64,000 nt of DNA from Zopfochytrium polystomum (taxonomy: Eukaryota > Chytridiomycota > Chytridiomycetes > Chytridiales > Chytridiaceae). The translations under genes and the position numbers were made by a program. Position 1 is the stretch's first letter. The number at the start of each line of letters is the position of its first letter. The notes below the pieces were generated by a model that saw only the letters and a program-made list of their open reading frames with translations, searched no databases and was not told the origin of the DNA. Shown in pieces: positions 19,605 through 29,802 of this stretch. The DNA is taken from positions 1 to 64,000 of the forward strand of contig JAIVFJ010000104.1 of NCBI GenBank assembly GCA_025765615.1, written 5' to 3'.

Positions 19605-22600
19605 TCACTGGTTCGCCTGGTCGATCGTGTCATTCCCGTCCGCATTCTCTTCATCTTCTCCATCCTCCAAAACTACCTCCGGGAGCACGTCCGGGTCCCC
19701 ATCCCGTTTCCTGTAAAGCTTCACCCGCGAACCTTGAATAGGCCTTCGCAACACAGAACCGTCCATCTCCGCCAGATAGTACGCGTTTGGTCCGACCTCT
19801 GTGACCCAGAACGGCCCGAAATACCTCCACGAGAGCTTCCCTCCAATCACGTTGTCCAGCTTCGAGTCCCTCACGATGACCAAGTCGCCTTCTTCGATAG
19901 CTTCCGTGCTTGGGCGCATTCGATGCTCCCGGTTGAACTGCTCCGCCCTGCGCACCCGTGCTTCACTAATGCGACGTCTTGCGAGCTCCACAAGCTCCTC
20001 TGAGCGGTCAAGCATCGTGATACGGTGTGCAAGGAGGTCAGCAGTTGTCATCCGGGCCCACCTCACTGTTGCTGCAGTTTCGACAAAATATTCGACAGGT
20101 AGCACCGGATCCTGACCAAAGACCAGCTGATAGGGGCTAAGCCCAGTTGATTTCGATGTGGTGCAGCGCGACGCGTAAAGAGCCGGCACAAGATAGCGGT
20201 GCCACTGGGTTCGCTGTCCTTCACAGCACTTTGAGATAGCGGCAACAATCGGCTTGTTGGCCCGTTCGACCTTGCCGTTTGCCTGCTGACCATACGCCAT
20301 GGTCACTCGGACTCGAAACCCGAGGTAATCAGCAATCCTTTCCAGCTCCTTTCCATCAAGCTCACCACCATCGATAACAATCTCCCGTGGAACCCCAAAC
20401 CGTCCAAAGACTTCGCGAGTGAGCGCCTTCACAATCGGCTCTGCTGACTTGTGTTTGAATATCGCTGCCTCCACCCATCCTGAAATCTCCTCTACAAACA
20501 GCGCCAAATACCGCCACGATCCCTCCATAGTCACAAGATCCAGATGCCACCGCTGGAAGAGGGTTGCGTGCAAAGACCCTGGCTGGACCTCAAGAGGCTC
20601 AAAGTACCGCGTTGGGTTCTGCCGTTGGCATGAGTCGCAGGATCGAACAAAGTCCGAAACATCTCGCCAAACCTGAGGCCACCAGTATCTGGCTGTGACC
20701 TTGTAGGCCGTTGCAGATGCTCCGCGATGACCTCCTCCAAACCCCTCGTGGCACTCCCGAACAATCCCTGTGCGCTGCCATTCCAGCCCAACAACTCGCT
20801 GTAGCTCGCCCTTCCACCGCCGAAACAGAAAGCCATCACCTATCTCATAGGAGCTTGACATCCGTCTGACTGCAGCAGCCTCAGCTGCTGGAAGGCCGCG
20901 GACTGAACCTGTTGCAAGCAGCCTGTACACGTGCCCCAACCTTCCCCCATAGCCCAACTCCATCAGCATTGCCTCCACCTCTCCCTGATCCACAACTTGC
21001 GGTCCTGAATACACTGCTGAGTCTGGCACTTGCACGAAGGCCACGACTGGGATGTGATCTGAGCATTTCGTCCACTCAATGTGCTCGGCATCAACAACAG
21101 CAACTGACTTCGAAACAAATATCCCATCAAACCGAAAGCCCCAGTTGCCTCGTCGATCTGGTCGCCACCACGTTGTGTACGACACCCGCAATGGATGTAC
21201 GGCCCGGAAGCAGTCTGTGAACACCGCCGACAGGTCTGCAAACCAACTGCGCTCCTCTGGTAGAAAGCCTGAAGAGATCATGCCAAGCAATGAGGGGTGG
21301 ATGTCGAGGTCCGTTGATGATATGTTCCAGTCTGCGCCAACAATCAACATAAGCCCAAGCCGCTGCAAGTGAAGGAGCCGATCCAGAAGAGCACGACAAA
21401 AGCGTAGCTTGTAGGGAATCCGATGCTCGCGACCTCGAACAGCTGCTGGGCAGTAGACTGACACCAGAACCATACCACCGTAACGTAGCTCAAGGTATCT
21501 CCCCTCCATCTCCTCTTCACTCCAACCCAGGAACCGGTGCACGACCTCGTCTGGCTCCAGTGACCCGAAAATCCCCCACCTCACCAAAATTCCCACACCA
21601 TTCCGCCCAATCTTGTCCGGCTCCAGAGATGGGAACGGGACATCCCAGCTGGCGTGTGAATGGCTGAAGTCGAAACCTGCCACTGCTGAGAATGCGGCCC
21701 GTGCTAGACGAGTTTCCTGGAGCAATATGATGTCGTATGAGAGAACCAGTTGCGCAAACTCGCTTGAATGGCGAGCGGCCGCCCGAACCGAGTTCACGTT
21801 CCATGACATGACTGCAAGACCACGCTGCAAAGAGAGGCCTAGGACTGCGTCCACGTGCAATTCCAAGTCGTCATCCTCATCAGACTCTCCACCTTTGCCC
21901 TCATTGCTCCCCTCACACCGTCTGCTCAGCGCGTCAGCAACCACATTATGCGAACCCTTGATGTGTCGGACAGAGACTGGGTTGTATGACCGAATCGCAA
22001 GGAGCCAGCGCTGTGTTGTTGAGTCAAGAGTATCTGGTCGTGCGATTGCACCCAGAAGCGCCTTGGCGTCTGTCTCCAACATGAACTCAGCACCCTGAAT
22101 GTGCTGATGCGCCGCCCTAAGAGCCCGAATCGCTGCAAGCACTTCCCGCTTGTGTTGGTCATACCGCCTCTCGACCTCGCTGAACCGTCCTGACATAAAG
22201 AGAACAGCATATCGCCCTCCACCTTTGTCATCCTGCCCAATCCACGCACCCCACCCTGTCGGAGATCCATCCACAGTCAAATACAACAGCCTGGAATAGT
22301 CAGCATCGCGTAGTATCGGTTCTGAAGAAATTGCCTCAGCCAGGTCCTTCTTTGCAACCTCGATTGCGCCATAGTGCTTCTCGATGTGTATGCCCTGCTT
22401 CATGGCACCATACAGAGGGTCAGCGCGCTCTGCAAACCGAGGGACGTATTGCCTAAAGAAGGAGGCTAGACCGACAAACGACCGAACATCCCTAACCGAC
22501 TTGAGCAAGCCCCACTTCACCAGTTTTGCCGCCTTTGCCCGTCCAGGGGACCGTCCCTTGCCACTGACCCGGTGACCAAGGATATCCGCCTCCTGTGCGC

Positions 22601-23873
22601 AAAACCTCGACTTAACCCCCGAAAGCGTCACCCCACACTCCACCACCCGCTCCAAGACACGCTTGATGAGTCCAATGTGCTCCACGACAAATGCGTGCCG
22701 GCCAAGTTCGTCCACTGACTGGTCTGCGTTGCGCACCTTTGGACCCTTCAAAACGTAATCATCCAAGTACGGCTGACAATGGACAGGGATGAACGGCTGA
22801 AGGATCTTCACTGATGCACGTTGGGCTATCGAGACAGAGTTCGTCCAACCCATTGGAAGTGTCACCATTCTCATCAGTCCCAATGGCGTCTCAATTGCAG
22901 TCAGGTCACGACTGGCTGGATCAAGAAGGAACTGATCATAAAATGAGTGACAATCCAGCGGTGAGTAGATGGCGCACCCAGCGTACTCTTCAACAACATC
23001 GGTGACCCTCGGCGGAATGTTGGCATCGCGAATCGTAACCCCATTCAGCGGTTGTAGGTCCTGGATGAAGCGGATTCCCCCATCCTTCTTTGGGACCACG
23101 AAGAACGACGCTGAGTAAGGTCCAAAACACGGCTCCATAATTCCTGAATCCAACTTTGCCTGCAGGAACTCGATAATTTTCCCCAACTGCGCGTACGGGA
23201 TCTTCCGTGGCCGAAACTTCCATGGCTTGTGCTCGACGGTGTTGATGACAATTGGCTCACAGATCTCAGGCTTCACCGTTCCACGCTCCTCCAGTGTAAA
23301 CGAGAATGCCTCGGGGGTCGATCGCAAAGTATCTCGAAGCAGCTCCCGCTCCGAGTCAGTCAGCCAACCTGCATCACAACAAAGTACATCCAGCCGCTCA
23401 GTAGTCAGCGCTGCCATGGCCTCATCATGTGTCCGACAGCGTCTGGGCTCCCGCCAGGCTGCGGGTGCGGACCCGTCCAACGGAGCCAAAGCAGGCCTAA
23501 CCTTCCGAGCCACTGGCTTGTACATTGTCCTAACATCGACCTCACGGTACCCTGCATTGTCCATCGAGTTCCCTGTCATTTCTGCGTGGCACACTCGAAG
23601 TAAGTCAAAATCTGCTGGGCTGTCCACGACACCACTGTCCCGTAACTGCATCGCGATGCCCAACACAACTCCTGTCGTCCGCTCCTTCGATATCTCCATC
23701 ACCGAGTCGATGCGCTCACCAGGCTCCAAAAGACCTGCGCGCCGCAATCGCCTTGTAAGATCACGTCCTGGCCAGTGCAATGCGGCGTGCCATCCATTTT
23801 GGCCACTGGAGACGCGAATCCCCGCTGCAAGAACGTCCTCCCAGTCAACTTCCTCCCAGTCTACTGACTCCAT
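19605..23873 (-). CDS. pol: Pol polyprotein: RT, RNase H, ExoIII/APE1-type endonuclease, integrase
   Basis: 1422 residues from ATG at 23873; no interruption. Residues 1-200 are unassigned. RT about 205-440 (VVPKKDGGIRF, LPMGWTNS, active site YLDD 369-372). RNase H about 528-652 (D535, E577, D602, D647 in VVADALSRR). An ExoIII/APE1-family domain follows at about 685-951 with catalytic positions N692, E720 (QETR), Y807, D848/N850 (GADWN), D916 and the SDH triad S938-D939-H940; it also keeps GFLPEER and TDCFRAVHP, as in cellular AP endonucleases. Integrase about 1035-1380: zinc ligands H1042, H1049, C1079, C1082; D1112, D1168, E1203 (D-35-E); GPF module (RYFGPFWV). The endonuclease is in one frame with RT and integrase. 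Such domains are usual in LINEs but not in Ty3 elements. Confidence 0.95.
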   Translation of the reverse strand: MESVDWEEVDWEDVLAAGIRVSSGQNGWHAALHWPGRDLTRRLRRAGLLEPGERIDSVMEISKERTTGVVLGIAMQLRDSGVVDSPADFDLLRVCHAEMTGNSMDNAGYREVDVRTMYKPVARKVRPALAPLDGSAPAAWREPRRCRTHDEAMAALTTERLDVLCCDAGWLTDSERELLRDTLRSTPEAFSFTLEERGTVKPEICEPIVINTVEHKPWKFRPRKIPYAQLGKIIEFLQAKLDSGIMEPCFGPYSASFFVVPKKDGGIRFIQDLQPLNGVTIRDANIPPRVTDVVEEYAGCAIYSPLDCHSFYDQFLLDPASRDLTAIETPLGLMRMVTLPMGWTNSVSIAQRASVKILQPFIPVHCQPYLDDYVLKGPKVRNADQSVDELGRHAFVVEHIGLIKRVLERVVECGVTLSGVKSRFCAQEADILGHRVSGKGRSPGRAKAAKLVKWGLLKSVRDVRSFVGLASFFRQYVPRFAERADPLYGAMKQGIHIEKHYGAIEVAKKDLAEAISSEPILRDADYSRLLYLTVDGSPTGWGAWIGQDDKGGGRYAVLFMSGRFSEVERRYDQHKREVLAAIRALRAAHQHIQGAEFMLETDAKALLGAIARPDTLDSTTQRWLLAIRSYNPVSVRHIKGSHNVVADALSRRCEGSNEGKGGESDEDDDLELHVDAVLGLSLQRGLAVMSWNVNSVRAAARHSSEFAQLVLSYDIILLQETRLARAAFSAVAGFDFSHSHASWDVPFPSLEPDKIGRNGVGILVRWGIFGSLEPDEVVHRFLGWSEEEMEGRYLELRYGGMVLVSVYCPAAVRGREHRIPYKLRFCRALLDRLLHLQRLGLMLIVGADWNISSTDLDIHPSLLGMISSGFLPEERSWFADLSAVFTDCFRAVHPLRVSYTTWWRPDRRGNWGFRFDGIFVSKSVAVVDAEHIEWTKCSDHIPVVAFVQVPDSAVYSGPQVVDQGEVEAMLMELGYGGRLGHVYRLLATGSVRGLPAAEAAAVRRMSSSYEIGDGFLFRRWKGELQRVVGLEWQRTGIVRECHEGFGGGHRGASATAYKVTARYWWPQVWRDVSDFVRSCDSCQRQNPTRYFEPLEVQPGSLHATLFQRWHLDLVTMEGSWRYLALFVEEISGWVEAAIFKHKSAEPIVKALTREVFGRFGVPREIVIDGGELDGKELERIADYLGFRVRVTMAYGQQANGKVERANKPIVAAISKCCEGQRTQWHRYLVPALYASRCTTSKSTGLSPYQLVFGQDPVLPVEYFVETAATVRWARMTTADLLAHRITMLDRSEELVELARRRISEARVRRAEQFNREHRMRPSTEAIEEGDLVIVRDSKLDNVIGGKLSWRYFGPFWVTEVGPNAYYLAEMDGSVLRRPIQGSRVKLYRKRDGDPDVLPEVVLEDGEDEENADGNDTIDQANQ

Positions 23874-24602
23874 CCTTGCAGTCGTCGCCCGCCAGAGCGT
23901 GTTGCGGGTGGGTCACGAAGAGCTAGGTGGCAAACCGGATCGAAACCGTCAGGAGGGAGGGGATGGCAAACCAGTTTGGAGCCCTGGGGTCTCGCTTGCG
24001 AATGGGGGTGTCGTGATCGTGAGCAGCTGCCGACCCCCCAGCTGTGGAAAGGGAGAGTGATGCCCCAGGCAAGCGGTCCGGTCGCTGCTGTGGGGTCTGG
24101 GACACTCCGGGCCCGATTCGAGACAATGTGAGTGTACCGCAATAACCTGCTGCTTGCCGTGGCCCCTCGCGACGAAGACGGGAACGATCGTGCTGCTGCG
24201 ACGACGTTGCTGATCGTGGCAAGAAGGATTACGTGACAAGGCAGCGTGGATGTGGTGAAATGATGCAAAAAAAAGGTTTGTCTGTTACGTCCTCTCCTAT
24301 CATCGTTTCCTCTCCCGTTCCACCTATTTCAGCAGCGGGTTTCAAACAGAAAGTCGAAAGGCAATGAACAAGCAGAATCGCGGCGAAGAGAGGCTGCCCT
24401 ACAGCTGGCGATGCAGGCGGGTCCAGACCCGACGTCTCTATAGCACAGACAAGAACAAAAGAAGAGGGGGGGGACACATGTGGAACTAAGTGCCTGAGAG
24501 AAAAAAAAAAAGCAAACTGACACAAACGGGAAAAAAAAGAGAGGAAGTGAGCAGGAAACTACGGAAAGGAGGGGCGGCAGACACTGGACACGCCAAGAAG
24601 GA
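23874..24602 (-). other. Spacer between protease and pol ORFs
   Basis: About 730 bp without a continuous frame. On the minus strand it has pyrimidine-rich stretches (around 24490-24540), then ordinary sequence up to the pol ATG. Pol therefore is not a simple read-through of the protease ORF; an intron, an internal start or a subgenomic RNA are possible. Confidence 0.5.
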
Positions 24603-26132
24603 TCAGCCTGCTTCGCTGTTGAGCTCGCTTGGGACGCGCTTGTAGCCCCTCGCACGGACAAGGGCGCGGTGGCTCTGATCCAGCGGCGACGTCATCTGGA
24701 ACCACAGCGCGTTCCCCTCGCGCATGAACTGGCCTTGCACGTAGTCGATAAAGTTCTGCCCCAACAGGAGCCTGAAAGGCGCCTGTTTCTCCGGTTGCGC
24801 AGACACCACAAAGCAGTGTAGGTGTCCGCGAACGCCTTGAATGTCAAATGGGACCGCTGCAAGGCGCGTGAGGTCCCTGGACTCGCCATGGACCGACCGC
24901 ATGCGTATGGGGTAAGAGCCTGTTGTACACGATGCCTGAATGGCGTCGAAGATGCCCTCGTCAATCACGCTGACTTGTGACCCAGAGTCAATGAGCGAGT
25001 CTAGGATGGTGATCTGCGTCGTCCCTAGCCCCAGCACCGCAGTGGGTATGCGAGGGCAGATTGCAACGACCTGGCTTCCAGATGATGGTGGCTTCCTTGG
25101 TGCATGATCCACCGCGGGGTTGGGCGCGAGGGCAGGATCGGCAAGATCAGCGGTCTGCCGGCAAGAGAAGACTGAGCTGAATCCTGGCGTTGCCACTGCC
25201 GCCTCTACTGCTGCGGCGAGATCTGCTGATTCGACAGTCCCGTAAAATCCGCACTCCACTTCAATTGCTGCTGATGAAACTACCGTCGACGCTGGTCCCG
25301 AGACTGCCTGCAGGCGGCCGCCCAGCTGTTTGTGAGCGAACGCTCGGAGTCCCGGCGAAATGGCATACAGCTCGGCAAGCGAGACAGAAAGCGATGTCCC
25401 GAGCAGGCGATCCCAGATCCTCGCGAGATCCTCTTCCCCTCCTGCAAGTGGGTAGATGCGGACCTGCTTCGGCTTCTCTTTTGGTGTCCCATCGACCTCC
25501 ACGACCTTCTCACGCGCCCTCGGCTTGCCCTTCGGCTTAGCTGCTGTAGGGGGCTGCTGTGCTGTAGATGGTACTGGCAGATCGTGCGGGATGATGACCG
25601 GAGGGTTAAGTTGCGGGAGCGGTCGGAATACTGGGGCTGAGGGGGCAGGTGTGAACGTGGCGCTCGTGAGCGGGGCTGTGGGGGTGCCGACAGGCGCCGG
25701 CGCAGCAGAGGCTGTTTGTGCTGAACGGGGGCCAAAGGTGTCTGCTGGTGATGCAGCCCGAGATTTCTTCGGAACAACCGACGCCTCGGGATCCGTCGGG
25801 GGCCAATCAACTTCCAACTCTCTATTGCGCTTCGCTGCAAATGTATCCACGGAACTCAACGTCTTCCGGCGCTCAAAGACCCTCTGAACGACGTCCGCAG
25901 CCCTAAACGCCACCCCTGTAGGGTCGATTGGAAGCGACTCAAAATAGTCCAACACCTCCGCCTTTGTCAGATCTGCCTCCGCACCAAAAGCAGCAACAAA
26001 AACCTCAGGAACGACGCCCAGCAACGGGACGAGACTCTCTGTGCCGTCCCCGCCGTCGCCATCATCCTCGTCATCACCAAACACCAACGGTGTGTTCCCA
26101 TCAATAGGTAGGCTGGACACTTCAACCGCCAA
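24603..26132 (-). CDS. pro: Aspartic protease ORF of the APE-bearing element
   Basis: About 509 codons with no clear ATG at the 5' edge; it overlaps the gag end by 11 nt in the +1 frame. The N-terminal half is acidic, then Pro/Ala-rich and disordered-looking. The C-terminal third has the retropepsin signature SLIDSGSQVSVIDEG (about residue 378) and a downstream RLLLGQNFI flap/dimer-type motif. It would mature Gag and Pol. The +1 relation to gag suggests frameshifting or termination-reinitiation. Confidence 0.8.
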   Translation of the reverse strand: MAVEVSSLPIDGNTPLVFGDDEDDGDGGDGTESLVPLLGVVPEVFVAAFGAEADLTKAEVLDYFESLPIDPTGVAFRAADVVQRVFERRKTLSSVDTFAAKRNRELEVDWPPTDPEASVVPKKSRAASPADTFGPRSAQTASAAPAPVGTPTAPLTSATFTPAPSAPVFRPLPQLNPPVIIPHDLPVPSTAQQPPTAAKPKGKPRAREKVVEVDGTPKEKPKQVRIYPLAGGEEDLARIWDRLLGTSLSVSLAELYAISPGLRAFAHKQLGGRLQAVSGPASTVVSSAAIEVECGFYGTVESADLAAAVEAAVATPGFSSVFSCRQTADLADPALAPNPAVDHAPRKPPSSGSQVVAICPRIPTAVLGLGTTQITILDSLIDSGSQVSVIDEGIFDAIQASCTTGSYPIRMRSVHGESRDLTRLAAVPFDIQGVRGHLHCFVVSAQPEKQAPFRLLLGQNFIDYVQGQFMREGNALWFQMTSPLDQSHRALVRARGYKRVPSELNSEAG

Positions 26133-27424
26133 TGAACGGACCTGGACTGGCGCTGCTGACGGGGGCTGCGATCGTTACATCCACTGGTCTCCCCAGATGG
26201 CGCATCCTCTCACGAACCACCCGCCGTGCCCCGTGCATTACGTCGCCTGCGACTTCTTCGCCGATCACTCGTCGACCAGAATCGTCCAGGCGCGTCCAAT
26301 GCAGGCGCCTCGTCAGGGGGTTTACAATGATGTCCGCTCCCGCCAGGATGTCCTCCGTGACGCTCATGCACGCCGCACGGTGGTGGCCCTTCGCTGTGCA
26401 GTACCAACATTTCACTTGCGAGACGTCAACTGCGTCAATGTCGACCGTGATCACCCCAGAGACAGTGGGGATTGGCGCAGCCCGACTGTTGGCCTGTTGC
26501 ATCTGCTGGAAAGCAATCGTCAACTCACTGAGCTTCCGTGTCAGCTCTGTGATGTCTGGCGATGCCACCATCGGGGGCAGGTCGTGCGGTGGGACCAAAG
26601 GAATCGAAGGTGCTGGCCATGCCTGTGGGAGCTGACGCGGCAGGTGGGCCACCGTCGGTACTGGGAGAGCCAGAGGGCCACGGGGCTGGTGTGGCATTGC
26701 GAAGTTCGAATATGTTGGAGCTGGGGCTGCGGGGAAGGCTGCCGACCGATCTGGAGCAGGTCCTGCGTGCCGTAGGCTCAGGTACGCCCCATAAGCCCGC
26801 TTGAGCTCGCTTAGGGTGATGTCCGTCGTCGTCGTAAGGAGCCCAGTGAAAGGTGCCGGGGGCGGTTGAGCATTAGCTGGGTCCGCTACCAAAGCCTGAA
26901 GCGCCTCCATGGCCCGAATGTTTGCGATGTTCTGGCAAACCGACATGTACGAGTGTGGGTCCATTGCGTCCAGAAAGAGGCTCACGAGGTCTGTGTCCGT
27001 GTACAGTGCTGGATTGGCCATCTCCGATCGCATCCGTTCAAGGTTGCCAATGGCGCCCTCCCAAATTGGCGTCCACGCGGGCGAGACTCGCAGCTGTTGG
27101 ACAAACTGCTGGATGTCCTCGTAGGCCACCGGTCGCAACATGTGGCGGTAGGCAGCCTGAAGTGCGTCACGTAAGCCCTGAATTGTGAGTTCTCCCTCCT
27201 GCCTGGCGTCCCTCCATTCTTTGGCGACCTGCTGCGCGTGGGAGTAGTCTGTGAAGGCGGCCTCGATGACATAGCGAACCACCTGCGGCTCCTGGTACCC
27301 TCGATGCTGTTGCTGCGAGTCGCCCTGCATACAGAGCAAGCTGCCTGCCCCACTCGCGCACATGTCGCTCATCAAAGCGTGGGACACCGTCAGGTGTAAA
27401 CCGTATTGGTGTCGTGGCTGACAT
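26122..27424 (-). CDS. gag: Gag protein of the APE-bearing element, N-terminus in another frame
   Basis: The main frame (27387-26122) encodes a helical Gag core (VVRYVIEAAFTDY, WRDARQEGELTI, VSLFLDAMDPHSY), a Pro-rich linker and a CCHC knuckle CWYCTAKGHHRAAC, then a short tail. A better N-terminus (ATG at 27424; MSATTPIRFTP, then HVREWGRQLALYAG) lies in a second frame; it must shift +1 around 27300-27330 to reach the core. Either a one-base change broke the copy or the frames are joined in expression. No bona fide ATG begins the main frame except an internal one at 27372. Confidence 0.75.
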
Positions 27425-27513
27425 CACTGGGCAAGTACGAAATGGTTCGGCAGGTTCTCTGGGTGGGAATCCTGTGTGTGGGTTGTCGGATGTCGGGTCG
27501 TCGATGAGGTTCA

Positions 27514-27535
27514 GATTGCGATGAAGATCGCAATC
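27514..27535 (-). promoter_or_regulatory. Leader hairpin beside the 5' LTR
   Basis: A perfect 9-bp stem GATTGCGAT/ATCGCAATC with a 4-nt loop (CTTC in the transcript sense), 19 nt inside the 5' LTR, where a PBS is expected. No standard TGG-type tRNA complement was recognised next to the LTR. Confidence 0.55.
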
Positions 27536-27554
27536 CAATCCTGGCACGCTCGGC

Positions 27555-27838
27555 TGTGGAAGCCTCACGGGGCTACCTTACACCCAGCGGAAGATGGGCG
27601 TGCAACCCTGGGTCAAACGCTGCGTGGACTCTCGGGATAGGATGGGATGGGATGCAGGAGGAGAGACGTCACTGACAAGATGGGCTTCTCTATTCAATTC
27701 TCCCCGCTCCGGGCAGCCAATGCAAACTATGCAAAGGACCAACAGAAAGAAAAAAAACCGACAGGTGGCACTTTAAAGCAAAGGAAAAGTCGAAGAAAGT
27801 GCAAGTCGTACACTAGTGAAGCGCTCTGCGCTTCCACA
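27555..27838 (-). repeat. 5' LTR of the APE-bearing element
   Basis: 284 bp, TGTGGAAG...CTTCCACA; followed by the GTGT duplication at 27839-27842. No clear TATA box; a TTTAAA lies in its first third. Confidence 0.95.
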
Positions 27839-28379
27839 GTGTCAGCAGGAGCAGATGGGAAATGAGCCTTGTCAAGGATTCACTGCGTTTTGGCCCACAG
27901 GACATGCTATGCCAAATTTGGATGAATTTGGCCTGACTTAATCACCTGGTGGCACACAATCCAGTGGAAATTTTTGTTTTAGCCCAGATGGTGGCCCACT
28001 GGCCATGCTCCAAGAAAGAATTCCTTTGCCCGGAACCTTCTGCTATGGATACCTTCATGATTGAATTGGGACGATTGCTGCGTAAAACGCAGTTGTGTGC
28101 CTTGTAGGTCCACTTGGACAATTCTGTCTAAATTGACCATGGAGATCTCACACAACCAGAGGGCTGCTTACAACAATGAACAATATCAAAAAGAGCACCA
28201 TCAGGAGACAGAGCCTGTCTCTTTTGCGCAGGAAAACTAGGGATCACAATGGCTCACACTTATTTCAACTTTTGACTAGGCTTGGGATACAAAAGCGTGC
28301 ATACCCTGCTGCAAGCCCTGTAACTTGAATTCAATTCATGGCTAAGGACAGGAGATCAGTACCCTTGACTTGCGCCTCA
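27839..28379. other. Non-coding flank
   Basis: No supported gene. Confidence 0.4.
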
Positions 28380-28690
28380 CTGAAGTAGGCGGACATGTGT
28401 GTTTTGTGTGTTTCTGGGTGTTCCTGTTCCTGAGCTTGAAGAGGTTGAAATCCCTAGTATGAATAACTGAGACAGGGTTATAATGATGCCTTGCGGGTGA
28501 CTGGTGTGGGGGGAAACAAGTGGTTTCACTGGTTTTCCTTTCCACTTTACTCAGAAATATTTATCAACAGCACGAGCCAGCGCCTGGGTCTGCACCAGCA
28601 ATGGCTCTCTCTCAGCAACGGGATTGTGTAGAGTGATAACTTATGGTCACACTGGGATCAGATCTGTCTTGTACCTCTTGGCTCCACCTA
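28380..28690 (+). repeat. Dispersed repeat R1, diverged copy
   Basis: Weak but ordered matches to R1: ACATGTGTGTTTTGTGTGTTTCTGGGTG, then GAGCCAGCGCCTGGGTCTGCA and GTCTTGTACCTCTTG. Confidence 0.55.
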
Positions 28691-28837
28691 ACCTTAAGAC
28701 TGTGATTGGATGTCTCAGGACGCTTGGCTTCTGTTTGGCTGTCTCATGACGCAGCAGTTCACTCCAGGTGAGGCTTTCTGCCAACAGTTGCGTAGCATAG
28801 AGCGATAATACATTTACAGTGCTCTGCTCACCTTGTG

Positions 28838-28919
28838 GACAACGTGGCTGAGCAGTTTAGGCGACAGACTCAAAATCTGTTACTCTTTGGCTGCGCAGGT
28901 TCGAGTCCTGCTGTTGTCG
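28838..28919 (+). tRNA. tRNA-Leu(CAA)
   Basis: Acceptor GACAACG/TGTTGTC, A box GTGGCTGAGCAG, anticodon arm ACAGA-CTCAAAA-TCTGT (anticodon CAA), long variable arm TACTCTTTGGCTGC and B box GGTTCGAGTCC. No intron. Confidence 0.85.
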
Positions 28920-29720
28920 TTGGATGGCATTTAAAACAGTGCAAGAGTGGTCTGGCTGTTACCTCCATTGCCATTAGGGGTCCTGAATTTTGCCACAGGT
29001 GCATGGTTGTTCTCTAATAATTGGAGGCTGCTGGAAGTAACTAAGGATTGAAATTGATATCCTGATACCCAAGAAATATCGCATAGATCACATCACAAAA
29101 ATCCTTATGTGATAGCAATATGTGAAAAAACTGCAGAGACTCTCCCAGGTGACAATAGCAATACTCTGATATTTATTGGAATCAAGTCTACTTTCATTTG
29201 TTCTGGAGGAAATCAAATCTACAACCTGATATCAATATAGATAGCCAAATAGCCACTGGACCAAGCCATACAACACCAATATGGGTCCAAATGTCACTAT
29301 ATTCTATTGATTTAGATCCTTAGAAATGACTGCAATACAACCAGCAAACAAAACCTGTGGTTTGCCAGTTGCTGGCTGCCAGTGTGAGGATCCGCATTAC
29401 GGCAGTGGCGTTTGGTGCCTGCTAGGGTTGTAGATGCAACCCAAAAGCTTTGGGTGGCCTATGACATTTCTAATCTCATGGGTCAGTAGTAAGCTGGGGT
29501 TTTACAAGCGCTCCCTGAGATAATTATTGACAATTACCAACATAGTAGGCCCACCACCATGAAAATTCTAATTTTAAACTTTCTCATAATTTATCCTGCA
29601 TAACAGCAAACCTTTGTCCTGTCCTTGGCATCATAAAAGAGCTCCTTGTGTTCTTTATGCTGACTGGGCCACAGCATAGAGGACACACCCCTTTTCTTTC
29701 CTGTTTACTAAGCCCCCTTT
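28920..29720. other. Non-coding interval
   Basis: No supported gene. Confidence 0.4.
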
Positions 29721-29802
29721 CGTCCTGCACAGGATTCGAACCTGCGCTCCCAGAGGGAAATGCCTTAGCAGGGCACCGCGTTAACCACTCCTCCAACAGG
29801 AC
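29721..29802 (-). tRNA. tRNA-Ser(GCT)
   Basis: Minus strand: acceptor GTCCTGT/GCAGGAC, A box TGGAGGAGTGGTTAACGC, anticodon arm GTGCC-CTGCTAA-GGCAT (anticodon GCT), long variable arm and B box GGTTCGAATCC, all consistent with Ser. Confidence 0.88.

Larger units (their letters stand above)
19284..27838 (-). mobile_element. Complete Ty3-like LTR retrotransposon carrying an AP-endonuclease domain
   Basis: 8555 bp, transcribed on the minus strand. The LTRs (19284-19567 and 27555-27838, 284 bp each) look identical and begin/end with an 8-bp inverted repeat TGTGGAAG/CTTCCACA. A 4-bp duplication GTGT flanks it (19280-19283, 27839-27842). Order in transcription: 5' LTR, leader hairpin, gag, protease ORF, a roughly 730-bp spacer, pol (RT, RNase H, ExoIII/APE domain, integrase), 3' LTR. 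Base composition is more GC/CpG-rich than the flanks. No chromodomain is present. It is unrelated at LTR level to the chromovirus family. Confidence 0.95.

Noticed and set aside
23227..24060. 277-codon plus-strand ORF
   Set aside because: Antisense to the pol start of the APE-bearing element; Ser/Arg-rich, no domain.
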